This document shows positions 27,912 to 35,344 of a stretch of 39,283 nt of DNA, piece after piece. The DNA is taken from positions 1 through 39,283 of the forward strand of contig NZ_JADPET010000007.1 of assembly GCF_015667935.1 (NCBI RefSeq). Direction: 5' to 3'. The translations under genes were made by a program, and so were the position numbers. Each line of letters opens with the position of its first letter. Position 1 is the first letter of the stretch. This stretch comes from Clostridium sp. 1001270J_160509_D11 (GTDB lineage Bacteria > Bacillota > Clostridia > Peptostreptococcales > Peptostreptococcaceae). The notes under the pieces were generated by a model that worked only from the letters and a program-made list of their open reading frames with translations, made no database searches and had not been told where the DNA came from.

Positions 27912-28097
27912 GAATATTGATATATTTAATGATAATAAATAACTATAAATACAGCAAAAAATCAAAAAAAGACGTATTGATATAGACATATTAATTTAGA
28001 CAAGTATTTTTTATTATGATAAACAAATATTAATTTACATATATATGAAAATTAATATTATAGTAAATTTATTGATTTGTGATAAAACTACGCTTTT
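27912..28097. other. AT-rich intergenic part between LysR and PadR genes
   Basis: This part of the 361-base gap is strongly AT-rich and codes for nothing recognisable. Repeated ATTAATTTA/AAATTAAT patches near 27988-28065 could form weak hairpins or serve as regulator sites. No insertion-sequence end or RNA gene is seen. Confidence 0.5.
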
Positions 28098-28126
28098 TTG
28101 ACGTATATATCGTAAGCTGATACATT
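28098..28126 (+). promoter_or_regulatory. Promoter of the PadR-DUF2812 operon
   Basis: TTGACG (28098-28103), 17 bases, TACATT (28121-28126). The left arm of a large inverted repeat occupies the spacer, which is the expected place for a repressor to block polymerase. Confidence 0.55.
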
Positions 28127-28151
28127 AATAATATATCAGTTAACGATATAT
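28105..28151. promoter_or_regulatory. Inverted-repeat operator, probably for the PadR regulator
   Basis: The arms ATATATCGTAAGCTGATA (28105-28122) and TATCAGTTAACGATATAT (28134-28151) are complementary at 16 of 18 positions and are separated by 11 bases. The repeat spans the promoter spacer, the -10 and the start site of the PadR gene. PadR proteins commonly bind dyads in their own promoters. The dyad is seen directly; the binding is inferred. Confidence 0.7.
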
Positions 28152-28166
28152 TAGGAGGCGATAGAT

Positions 28167-28478
28167 ATGAACAAAGAGACACCACTGACAGAAGCAGTTT
28201 ATTATATATTATTAGCAGTTAGAGAGCCCAATCATGGATATGGAATAATACAAGATGTATTTGATATGACAGATGGGAGGGTGAATTTAGGTCCAGGAAC
28301 TTTATATGGAGCAATAAATTCATTATTAGAAAAAGGCTGGATAAAACTATACAGCGAAGAAAAACAATCTAGAAAGAAAAAATCTTATGTAATAACACCT
28401 TTAGGGGTAGAGGTGTTTAAAAAAGAAGTTATAAGATTGAATGAATTAATAAAAAATGGTGAAAAGATGGGGGTATGA
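28167..28478 (+). CDS. PadR-family transcriptional regulator
   Basis: A 103-residue PadR winged-helix repressor of the short subfamily: EAVYYILLAVREPNHGYGIIQDV near residue 9, then LGPGTLYGAINSLLEKGWI (about 49-67), then KKKSYVITPLGVEVFKKE. The ATG follows AGGAGGCGATAGAT. Its last codons overlap the next gene by 4 bases (ATGA). Short PadR genes beside DUF2812 genes are a recurrent pair in Clostridia and Bacilli. The regulator probably represses this operon through the inverted repeat upstream. The inducing signal is unknown. Confidence 0.93.
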   Translation: MNKETPLTEAVYYILLAVREPNHGYGIIQDVFDMTDGRVNLGPGTLYGAINSLLEKGWIKLYSEEKQSRKKKSYVITPLGVEVFKKEVIRLNELIKNGEKMGV

Positions 28479-28999
28479 TAATTATGATTAAGTATCGTTA
28501 TTATATAGATAACCAAAAAGAACAAGACTGGTTAAATAAACTTAGTAGAGAAGGATGGGCATTGAAAAAATTTTTCTTGGGATTTTATAAATTTGAAAAA
28601 TGTGAACCAGGAGAATATGAATATCAAATAGATTTAATGCCAGAAAATGTAGAACAACAAGACTATTATGATTTTATGGAGGAAGCTGGAGTAGAGGTTG
28701 TATGTAGATGGTATTATTGGGTATACCTTCGCAGAAAAACATCTTCAAACAATGAATTCAAACTATACTCTGATAAAGAATCGCTAAAAGGTCATTATGA
28801 AAGTATTATAAAGTTTTTAAAACCATTTATGTACTTAGAATTGATAGCTTCACTATTGCAATTACCACCGATATTTATAAGCAACTCTAAATTTAATATA
28901 TTTTCATTTATATTCTTATTCATACTATTCTTTATAGTATTTAAATCAGTAAGACGCTTTGAAAATAGAATAAAGAGAATAGAAGAGGATGTTAAGTAA
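28475..28999 (+). CDS. DUF2812 membrane protein
   Basis: The 174-residue protein has a soluble N-terminal DUF2812-like domain (YYIDNQKEQDWLNKLSREGW, then YEYQIDL near residue 49) and two hydrophobic segments near the C-terminus (about 116-132 and 139-157), ending in a basic-acidic tail. The first ATG overlaps the PadR stop. A second ATG at 28484 is an alternative start, three residues shorter. The function of DUF2812 is not established. Its steady pairing with PadR suggests a membrane component of an envelope or drug stress response, which is inference. Confidence 0.85.
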   Translation: MIIMIKYRYYIDNQKEQDWLNKLSREGWALKKFFLGFYKFEKCEPGEYEYQIDLMPENVEQQDYYDFMEEAGVEVVCRWYYWVYLRRKTSSNNEFKLYSDKESLKGHYESIIKFLKPFMYLELIASLLQLPPIFISNSKFNIFSFIFLFILFFIVFKSVRRFENRIKRIEEDVK

Positions 29000-29046
29000 T
29001 AATTTATAAAGTTAATAAATTTACTTAATTAAAAGGGGAGATTAAA

Positions 29047-29259
29047 ATGAAAGATTTTATTTATGCTGCATTACCTTGGATTATAATGGGGTTAACAATT
29101 GCTGTTTTGGCAGTGAAGTTTAGTAAAGCAAATTCTAAAAAAGATAATGAAATTGTGGATAAATCCAATATGGATGATAAAAAAGAAGCTCATAATAATA
29201 AGCAAAATGATCAAACAAATAACAATATGGCAACTGGGATGTGTATAAAAACAAAATAA
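29047..29259 (+). CDS. Small single-pass membrane protein
   Basis: Seventy residues: one hydrophobic helix (YAALPWIIMGLTIAVLAVKF, about 6-25) followed by a very polar Lys/Asn/Asp-rich tail that ends GMCIKTK. The ATG has a good AAGGGGAG ribosome binding site. No domain is recognised. The end around MATGMCI recalls the second hydrophobic piece of longer Clostridial relatives, so this may be a shortened form. It lies 47 bases after DUF2812 and probably in the same operon. Confidence 0.7.
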   Translation: MKDFIYAALPWIIMGLTIAVLAVKFSKANSKKDNEIVDKSNMDDKKEAHNNKQNDQTNNNMATGMCIKTK

Positions 29260-29283
29260 AGTTATCCACAGTGGATAACTTTT
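29258..29283. repeat. Palindrome built from two DnaA-box sequences
   Basis: AAAGTTATCCAC (29258-29269) and GTGGATAACTTT (29271-29282) form a perfect 12-bp palindrome around a single A. It contains the consensus DnaA box TTATCCACA on the plus strand (29262-29270) and TTATCCACT on the minus strand (29278-29270). It starts on the stop codon of the small membrane protein, so it may also act as a weak terminator, although the T-run is only four to five bases. DnaA binding is inferred from the match. Confidence 0.55.
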
Positions 29284-29312
29284 GGGAATTTACATTTAGT
29301 AGGATAGATTTA

Positions 29313-29341
29313 TTGAAAAAATATTTTTGTATTGGTACTAT
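29313..29341 (+). promoter_or_regulatory. Promoter of scrR
   Basis: TTGAAA (29313-29318), 17 bases, TACTAT (29336-29341). It would give a leader of about 60 bases before the regulator gene. Confidence 0.6.
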
Positions 29342-29409
29342 GTTAATAGTGATTAAAAAGTCCGGTGCAAAAATATTTTTTTGTATTAATTTTAAATCTA
29401 GAAGGGAGT

Positions 29410-30402
29410 GTGGAAAAAATTAATATTAATGAGATAGCAAAGTTAGCGGGGGTTTCACGAGCAACAGTATCGAGATATTTAAATAATGGATATGTCAGTG
29501 AAGAAAAAAGAAATATAATTGCAAAGGTAATAGAGGATACAGGGTACATACCATCAGCTCAAGCTAGAATACTAAGAACAAAAAAGAGTAAGTTAATAGG
29601 TGTTATTATACCAAAGCTAGATTCACAATCTATAAGTAGAGAAATTTTAGGTATAAATGAAGCTTTATCAAAGGAAGGATATCAAATTATCCTTGCTGAT
29701 ACATTTAACAATGAACATAAAGAATTAGAATATCTTAAGGTTTTACAAAATAATCAGGTAGATGGAATTATATTAATAGCAACAGTATTTACTAAACAGC
29801 ATAAAAAACTATTACAAGAGTTAAGTATACCAGTAGTAATAGTAGGACAATATTTAAAAGGTTATTCATGTATATATAATGATGACTATAATGCAGCAAA
29901 AGATATAACTAAAGAATTAATAAAGGATAATAGAAAAAATCCTGGATATATAGGTGTAAACTTAGATGATGAATCAGCTGGTAGCGGAAGATATAATGGG
30001 TATATAGATGCACTAAAAGAGTATGGGATAGATATCAATAAAAATAATATGAAAATAGCAAAGTTTAATATGGAGGATGGTTACTTAAAAACAAAGGAAC
30101 TTTTCTTAGAAAATCCAAATATAGACGCACTATTTTGTGCAACAGATAATATCGCTGTTGGAGCTATGCAATACTTAAAAGAATGTGGAAAGAAAATACC
30201 AGAAGATATTTCAATAGTTGGTTTTGGTCATACAAATATATCAAAGGTTGTAGAACCTAAATTAACAACAGTACATTTTCATTATAAAACTTCTGGAATA
30301 GAAGCTGCTAATATAATTATGAATATGATTGAAAATGGAGACAAAATTATTAGAGATATAAAAATGGGGTATGAAATAATAGTTCAGGAATCAACAAATT
30401 AA
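29410..30402 (+). CDS. scrR: LacI-family repressor of sucrose genes
   Basis: LacI-type protein of about 330 residues. The helix-turn-helix with hinge is clear (INEIAKLAGVSRATVSRYLN), followed by a sugar-binding domain (KLIGVIIPKLDSQSISREIL, then FCATDNIAVGAMQYLKECG and VPEDISIVGFGHTN-like). The start is uncertain. The GTG at 29410 sits only one base from the AGGGAG SD, while an ATT at 29419 has ideal spacing (10 bases) and would give the usual N-terminus of this subfamily. The reading from 29365 has no SD. Next to the sucrose PTS, it is most likely its repressor. The effector is probably sucrose-6-phosphate or a fructose phosphate. Confidence 0.88.
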   Translation: MEKININEIAKLAGVSRATVSRYLNNGYVSEEKRNIIAKVIEDTGYIPSAQARILRTKKSKLIGVIIPKLDSQSISREILGINEALSKEGYQIILADTFNNEHKELEYLKVLQNNQVDGIILIATVFTKQHKKLLQELSIPVVIVGQYLKGYSCIYNDDYNAAKDITKELIKDNRKNPGYIGVNLDDESAGSGRYNGYIDALKEYGIDINKNNMKIAKFNMEDGYLKTKELFLENPNIDALFCATDNIAVGAMQYLKECGKKIPEDISIVGFGHTNISKVVEPKLTTVHFHYKTSGIEAANIIMNMIENGDKIIRDIKMGYEIIVQESTN

Positions 30403-30406
30403 AAAT

Positions 30407-30443
30407 AAGCACTTAATCTGATAATGAGATTGGGTGCTTTTTT
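30407..30443 (+). terminator. Terminator of scrR
   Basis: AAGCACTTAATCT (30407-30419) pairs with AGATTGGGTGCTT (30427-30439) with two G-T pairs, and a T-run follows. It separates the regulator transcript from the scrA promoter. Confidence 0.9.
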
Positions 30444-30646
30444 AATTTACAACTTATTACCTAGAGCAAGAGATGAAGCCATTGGCGCTATGAATGAAGT
30501 GAATTTATATGTATAATTAGTGATAATACATATATAAAGGGGATATCAAAATAAAATATGGAATTGATTTCAGATTTTAATAAATTTATAAGTTAGTCAT
30601 AACAAGTTATATGATTAAAGAATGTGGAAAAAAATTCAAAAAACCT

Positions 30647-30675
30647 TTGCATAAATATAAGTAGCGTGCTACAAT
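30647..30675 (+). promoter_or_regulatory. Promoter of the scrAB operon
   Basis: TTGCAT (30647-30652), 17 bases, TACAAT (30670-30675), with an extended TG at 30667-30668. The start site would be near 30682. The rest of the 326-base gap upstream (30403-30646) holds the scrR terminator and unrecognised AT-rich sequence. Confidence 0.85.
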
Positions 30676-30689
30676 GAACTTGAGAAATG

Positions 30690-30703
30690 TGAGAACGATA
30701 TCA
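30690..30703 (+). promoter_or_regulatory. cre-like / LacI-type operator downstream of the scrA start
   Basis: TGAGAACGATATCA matches the CcpA cre consensus TGNAANCGNWNNCA at all but one fixed position and has the dyad TGA..CG..TCA typical of LacI-family operators. About ten bases after the start site it could work as a roadblock for CcpA or as the ScrR operator. Which of the two binds cannot be told from sequence. Confidence 0.7.
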
Positions 30704-30728
30704 TATATTACAAAAGGGGGATAAAAAT

Positions 30729-32630
30729 ATGGAAGAAAATAAACAAGAAAAATATTTACGCATTTCGAAAGAAATAGTGAATTACGTAGGTGGAGAGGAT
30801 AATATTCAAGGCGTTGCACATTGTGCAACAAGATTACGTATAGTGCTAACTGATAATAATTTAGCCGACATTGAAAAATTAGAAAATATTGATTCAGTAA
30901 AAGGCGTGTTTATCGCAGGTAACCAATTGCAATTAATATTTGGAGCAGGTTTAGTAAATGAAGTTTATGAAGTATTCAGTCGTTATACACATACAGAAAA
31001 TATGTCGCTTGGAGATATTAAAGTTCAAAGTGCTCAAAAACAAAATCCAATACAAACAGTAATCAAGTCTTTATCAGATGTTTTTATCGGTATTATGCCT
31101 GGGATATTAGCTGCAGCATTACTTATGGGGATTACTGGTGTTTTAGGCAAATGGGATGTTGTTGTAAATAATGAAACATTATATGCAATTAATAAATTAG
31201 CAAGTATAGCTGCTAATGGAATATTTAGTATTTTACCAATGGCTGTTTGCTATAGTGCTACTAAGAGATATGGTGGAAAACCAATCTTAGGTATGATTGT
31301 TGGGGCGATAATGCTTGATTCTTCTTTAGCAAATGCATATTCAGTTGGATCAGGAAGTGTTGTTCCAGAAGTTATTAGGATTTTTGGCTTCCCAATTGAA
31401 TTAGTAGGATTTCAAGGTGGAATTATAATCGCATTAATGATGGGATTTGTAGTTGCTAAATTAGATATTTTCTTTGATAAAAAAGTACCTGATTTTATTA
31501 AACTATTATTATCACCATTATGTACAGTATTTATTTCTACAGTATTATTATTCACAGTTGTTGGACCATTAGGTAGAGAGTTAGGTAATTTAATAACAGG
31601 AAGTTTAATTTGGATGACTGAAAATCTAGGTGCGTTAGGTTATATGATTTTTGCAGGTTTACAACAAATAGTAGTTATTACAGGTTTACATCATATTATA
31701 GGAGCTGTTGAAGCTCAGTTAATTGCTGATACAGGGAGAAACTTCTTAAATCCTTTAATGTCAGTTGCATTGATGGGGCAAGGTGGAGCTGTTTTAGGAT
31801 ATTTAATATTAAACTGGAATGATGTAAAAGCTAGAGAATTATGTATTCCTTCATTTGCATCAACTTTATTCGGAATAAGTGAACCAGCTATATTTGGTGT
31901 TAACTTACGTCATAAGTTCCCACTAGTTGCTGGATGCTTAGGAGGAGCTATTGCAGGTGCCTATGTTTATTTTGCTGATTTAGCAGCATTAGGGTTTGGG
32001 ACAAGTGCATTACCTGGTATAGCTATTACTGACCCTACTAATAATGGATATATAAATTATATAATAGCTCATATAATTGCTTTATCTACAGGTCTTGTGT
32101 TCTGTGTGATATTTGGTAAAGTTAAAGACAAAAAAACTACTAAAGTAGAAGATAGTGAATATGATGTTTCAGAAAAAGTAGGCAATATTGAAGTTACTTC
32201 TCCTGTAAAAGGAAGAGTTAAAAATATAGGTGAATCATCTGATGCTACATTTGCATCAAAATGTATGGGTGATGGAATTGCTGTAGATGTAATTGATGGG
32301 GAGATTGTCGCACCTTGTGATGGAAAGATAACTATTGTATTCCCAAGCAAGCATGCTATAGGAATGAAGCTGAAAGATGGTTCTAGTATACTTATTCACT
32401 GTGGTATTGATACTGTTAATATGGATGGTGATGGATTTGAAACATTTGTTGATGTTGACCAAGAGGTTAAAAAAGGAGATTTATTATTAAAATTTGATAT
32501 AGATTTAGTAAAAGAAAAAGGATATTCTACGGAAACAATGATGTCATTTGAATTAGCTGACAAACGTACTTTACAAATGCAATACACTGGTCAAACTCAA
32601 GGAAAAGATGTTGTTGCAGTAGTTAAATAG
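30729..32630 (+). CDS. scrA: Sucrose-type PTS transporter, EIIBCA
   Basis: A 633-residue fusion of all three PTS domains. EIIB comes first with its phosphorylated cysteine C32 in GVAHCATRLRIVLTD. EIIC follows with about ten hydrophobic segments and the glucose-superfamily loop FGISEPAIFGVN. EIIA is at the C-terminus (about residues 490-633) with H542 (SKHAIGMKL) and the phosphorylated H557 (IHCGIDTVNMDG). The substrate is assigned as sucrose because scrB and scrK follow; trehalose or another beta-fructoside is less likely. It imports sucrose as sucrose-6-phosphate. The ATG follows AAAGGGGG, and scrB starts 16 bases after its stop. Confidence 0.92.
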   Translation: MEENKQEKYLRISKEIVNYVGGEDNIQGVAHCATRLRIVLTDNNLADIEKLENIDSVKGVFIAGNQLQLIFGAGLVNEVYEVFSRYTHTENMSLGDIKVQSAQKQNPIQTVIKSLSDVFIGIMPGILAAALLMGITGVLGKWDVVVNNETLYAINKLASIAANGIFSILPMAVCYSATKRYGGKPILGMIVGAIMLDSSLANAYSVGSGSVVPEVIRIFGFPIELVGFQGGIIIALMMGFVVAKLDIFFDKKVPDFIKLLLSPLCTVFISTVLLFTVVGPLGRELGNLITGSLIWMTENLGALGYMIFAGLQQIVVITGLHHIIGAVEAQLIADTGRNFLNPLMSVALMGQGGAVLGYLILNWNDVKARELCIPSFASTLFGISEPAIFGVNLRHKFPLVAGCLGGAIAGAYVYFADLAALGFGTSALPGIAITDPTNNGYINYIIAHIIALSTGLVFCVIFGKVKDKKTTKVEDSEYDVSEKVGNIEVTSPVKGRVKNIGESSDATFASKCMGDGIAVDVIDGEIVAPCDGKITIVFPSKHAIGMKLKDGSSILIHCGIDTVNMDGDGFETFVDVDQEVKKGDLLLKFDIDLVKEKGYSTETMMSFELADKRTLQMQYTGQTQGKDVVAVVK

Positions 32631-32646
32631 GAGGTGGGGATCTCTA

Positions 32647-34083
32647 ATGATGACAAAAGAAGATTACTTAAATGAATACAAGACTCATAAAAGTATGCGA
32701 GATAATGTTAAAAGGGATAATTATCGATTACAATATCATTTGATGCCTCCAACAGGTTTTTTAAATGATCCAAATGGGTTATTTCAAAAAGACGGTGTCT
32801 ACCATATTTATTTTCAATATACACCTTTTACAGCTGGATGGGGAACAAAGCTTTGGGGACATTATACAAGCAAAGATATGATTAATTTTAATCAAGAAGA
32901 ACCATTTTTATATCCAGATATTGCTCTTGATAGGGATGGTGTTTATAGCGGTTCTGCCTTTGTAGAAGATGAAACAATTCACTATTTTTATACTGGAAAT
33001 GTGAAGTTGACTGATAGAGAAGATTATGACTATATTAATTCTGGGCGTGAACAAAATACAATTCATATGACAAGTAAGGATGGATATAAGATTAGTGAAA
33101 AGGAATTAATTCTTTCTAATGATGACTATCCAATAGATATGTCCAAGCATGTTAGAGATCCAAAGATATTTAAAAAGAATAACTATTATTATATGGTTTT
33201 AGGTGGTAGAACATCAGATAATCAAGGATGTGTGTTATTATATAAGAGTAAAGATTTAATTAATTTTGAGTATTATAATCGTATAGAAGTTGATGATTTC
33301 GGATATATGTGGGAATGTCCAGATTTATTTGAATTAGATGGAGAATTATTTTTAGTAGTATGCCCACAAGGAATATCTCAACGAGGTTATGATTATTCTA
33401 ATGTTTATCAAACTGGATACTTTAAAGTTGATTATGATTTTGACAATAATACTTACAAAATAAGTGAATTTAAAGAGTTAGATAGAGGATTTGATATTTA
33501 TGCTCCACAAAGTTTTTTAGATGAGAAAAATAGACGTATACAATACGCATGGATGGGAATACCTGATGCAGAATATAACAATCAACCAACTGTTGATTAT
33601 TGTTGGCAACATGCTTTGACTATGCCTAGAGTTTTATCTTATAAAAACAATCAGATTTATCAACAACCACTAGATGAAATGAAAAATTTAAGATTAGAAA
33701 AAATAGTATCCAACTGTAAAAATATTAAACAAAAGGATACAGTTGTTTATGAAATGCAAGTTGATTTTGATAAGTCTCAAGATTTTGTTTTACAAATAAG
33801 AGACGACGTTCAATTATCATATTTAAATCATGTTCTTTCATTAAGTCTGAAGCAAAGTGGATATGGACGCTCAATTAGAGCAGTTGAATTAAATGAAGTT
33901 AATAGCTTGACTATATATAGTGATACATCAAGTTTAGAAATATTTATTAATGATGGACAAGAAGTATTTACAACTCGTCTTTATGGAAAATTATCTAATC
34001 AAAATATAGAATTCTTAACAGAAAATAAAGGTGAAGTATTCTTCTATCCGTTAAAAGGATATACAATTATTAAAAATGATTAA
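32647..34083 (+). CDS. scrB: Sucrose-6-phosphate hydrolase, GH32
   Basis: A 478-residue cytoplasmic family 32 enzyme splitting sucrose-6-phosphate into glucose-6-phosphate and fructose. The nucleophile is D41 in FLNDPNGLF, the transition-state aspartate D171 in VRDPKIF, and the acid/base E223 in WECPDLF. A beta-sandwich C-terminal domain follows from about residue 340. Two ATG codons (32647, 32650) are possible starts behind AGGAGGTGGGG. No signal peptide is seen, as expected for a PTS-coupled enzyme. It is followed by a hairpin terminator before scrK. Confidence 0.95.
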   Translation: MMTKEDYLNEYKTHKSMRDNVKRDNYRLQYHLMPPTGFLNDPNGLFQKDGVYHIYFQYTPFTAGWGTKLWGHYTSKDMINFNQEEPFLYPDIALDRDGVYSGSAFVEDETIHYFYTGNVKLTDREDYDYINSGREQNTIHMTSKDGYKISEKELILSNDDYPIDMSKHVRDPKIFKKNNYYYMVLGGRTSDNQGCVLLYKSKDLINFEYYNRIEVDDFGYMWECPDLFELDGELFLVVCPQGISQRGYDYSNVYQTGYFKVDYDFDNNTYKISEFKELDRGFDIYAPQSFLDEKNRRIQYAWMGIPDAEYNNQPTVDYCWQHALTMPRVLSYKNNQIYQQPLDEMKNLRLEKIVSNCKNIKQKDTVVYEMQVDFDKSQDFVLQIRDDVQLSYLNHVLSLSLKQSGYGRSIRAVELNEVNSLTIYSDTSSLEIFINDGQEVFTTRLYGKLSNQNIEFLTENKGEVFFYPLKGYTIIKND

Positions 34084-34085
34084 TC

Positions 34086-34126
34086 AAAAGAGATTGTCAC
34101 ATAATAATATTGTGTCAATCTCTTTT
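34086..34126 (+). terminator. Hairpin terminator between scrB and scrK
   Basis: AAAAGAGATTGTCACA (34086-34101) pairs with TGTGTCAATCTCTTTT (34111-34126) with one T-T mismatch. The trailing T-run is short, so partial read-through into scrK is plausible, which would lower the fructokinase level relative to the hydrolase. Confidence 0.8.
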
Positions 34127-34166
34127 AGCTTTTGATATACAAATTGATAGAAGAGGTGAAAATTTA

Positions 34167-35129
34167 ATGAAAAAATTAATTTCAATAGGAGAGGCATTAA
34201 TTGATTTTATACCTACAGAGTCAGGTAAAAAAATCAAACAAGTAGATGGTTTTAAACCAGCAGTAGGTGGAGCACCAGCTAATGTATGTGCTGCTTTTAC
34301 AAAATTAGGCGGAGAGTCAAAAATGATAACACAATTAGGTGAAGATCCTTTTGGAGATAAAATAATAGATGAATTTAGAAAATATAATATAGGTTGTGAA
34401 TATGTATCAAGAACATCAGAAGCTAATACGAGTTTAGCTTTTGTAGCTTTAGATGAAAATAAAAACAGAGAATTTTCTTTTTATAGAAAACCTGGTGCAG
34501 ATATGCTACTTGAAGCAGATACTATAAAACAAGAATGGTTTGAAAATATATTTGCACTTCATTTTTGCTCTGTTTCAATAGGCGATTTCCCTATGAAACA
34601 AGCACATGATAGAGCTATTGAATATACATTAAATAACAATGGAATAGTAAGTTTTGATTTAAATGTAAGACTTCCATTATGGAAAGCCCCAGAAAGATTA
34701 AGAGAAGCTATATTAGAAATGATACCAAAAGCACATATTTTAAAAATTTCTGATGAAGAATTAGAATTTGTGACTGGAGGAACAAATATAGAGCATGAAT
34801 TAGATAAATTATTTGTAGGTAATGTCAAATTAATCATATTTACAAAAGGTAAAGATGGAGCAGAGGCATACACAAAATTTGCAAAAGCATCAATACCTGG
34901 AATAAAAACACAAGTAGAAGATACTACTGGAGCAGGAGACGGATTTATAGGCTCGTTTTTATATCAATTAGATAAAAATAGTGTAGATGTAGATAAATTA
35001 AAGTTATTAAACAAAGAGGATTTAGAAAGATATTTAGATTTTTCAAATAGATACTGTGCTATAAGTGTAACAAAAAAAGGGGCTATGGATTCTTATCCTA
35101 CATTAGATGAATTTTTAGAAATTATATAA
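34167..35129 (+). CDS. scrK: Fructokinase, PfkB family
   Basis: A ribokinase-fold sugar kinase of 320 residues that phosphorylates the fructose released by ScrB. It opens MKKLISIGEALIDFIPTE, has the substrate motif GGAPAN at 34-39, and the ATP/anion-hole motif DTTGAGDGF at 252-260 with catalytic base D258. The ATG at 34167 follows AGAGGTGAAAATTTA. The longer reading from 34110 runs through the scrB terminator and is rejected. Gene context gives fructose specificity. No separate promoter was recognised, so expression may depend on read-through. Confidence 0.93.
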   Translation: MKKLISIGEALIDFIPTESGKKIKQVDGFKPAVGGAPANVCAAFTKLGGESKMITQLGEDPFGDKIIDEFRKYNIGCEYVSRTSEANTSLAFVALDENKNREFSFYRKPGADMLLEADTIKQEWFENIFALHFCSVSIGDFPMKQAHDRAIEYTLNNNGIVSFDLNVRLPLWKAPERLREAILEMIPKAHILKISDEELEFVTGGTNIEHELDKLFVGNVKLIIFTKGKDGAEAYTKFAKASIPGIKTQVEDTTGAGDGFIGSFLYQLDKNSVDVDKLKLLNKEDLERYLDFSNRYCAISVTKKGAMDSYPTLDEFLEII

Positions 35130-35188
35130 AAACTATATACAGGTTAAAAAGGTATGTAACTTAAATTTTAATAATATCAAATTATTTG

Positions 35189-35225
35189 AAATTCCATATG
35201 AACTAATGTTTATATGGAATTTTTA
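35189..35225 (+). terminator. Terminator of the sucrose operon
   Basis: AAATTCCATAT (35189-35199) pairs with ATATGGAATTT (35212-35222), followed by TTT and AT-rich sequence. It lies 60 bases after the scrK stop. Confidence 0.8.
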
Positions 35226-35344
35226 TATAGATATAAAAATAGTAATACATCAAAAGTTGGATATACTATAAATATTAAAAAATTAGGAATTAATAGTTAA
35301 TAAACATTATATAAACTAATACAAAAATATTAGGAGTATACAAT

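Noticed and set aside
30424-30516. Short open frame ending in RARDEAIGAMNEVNLYV before the scrA promoter
   Set aside because: It begins inside the scrR terminator, has no ribosome binding site and matches no family I know. It could be a gene remnant but cannot be supported.
30558-30596. A 12-codon peptide (MELISDFNKFIS) in the scrA upstream gap
   Set aside because: The AAGGGG-like sequence is too far upstream and the peptide resembles no known leader.
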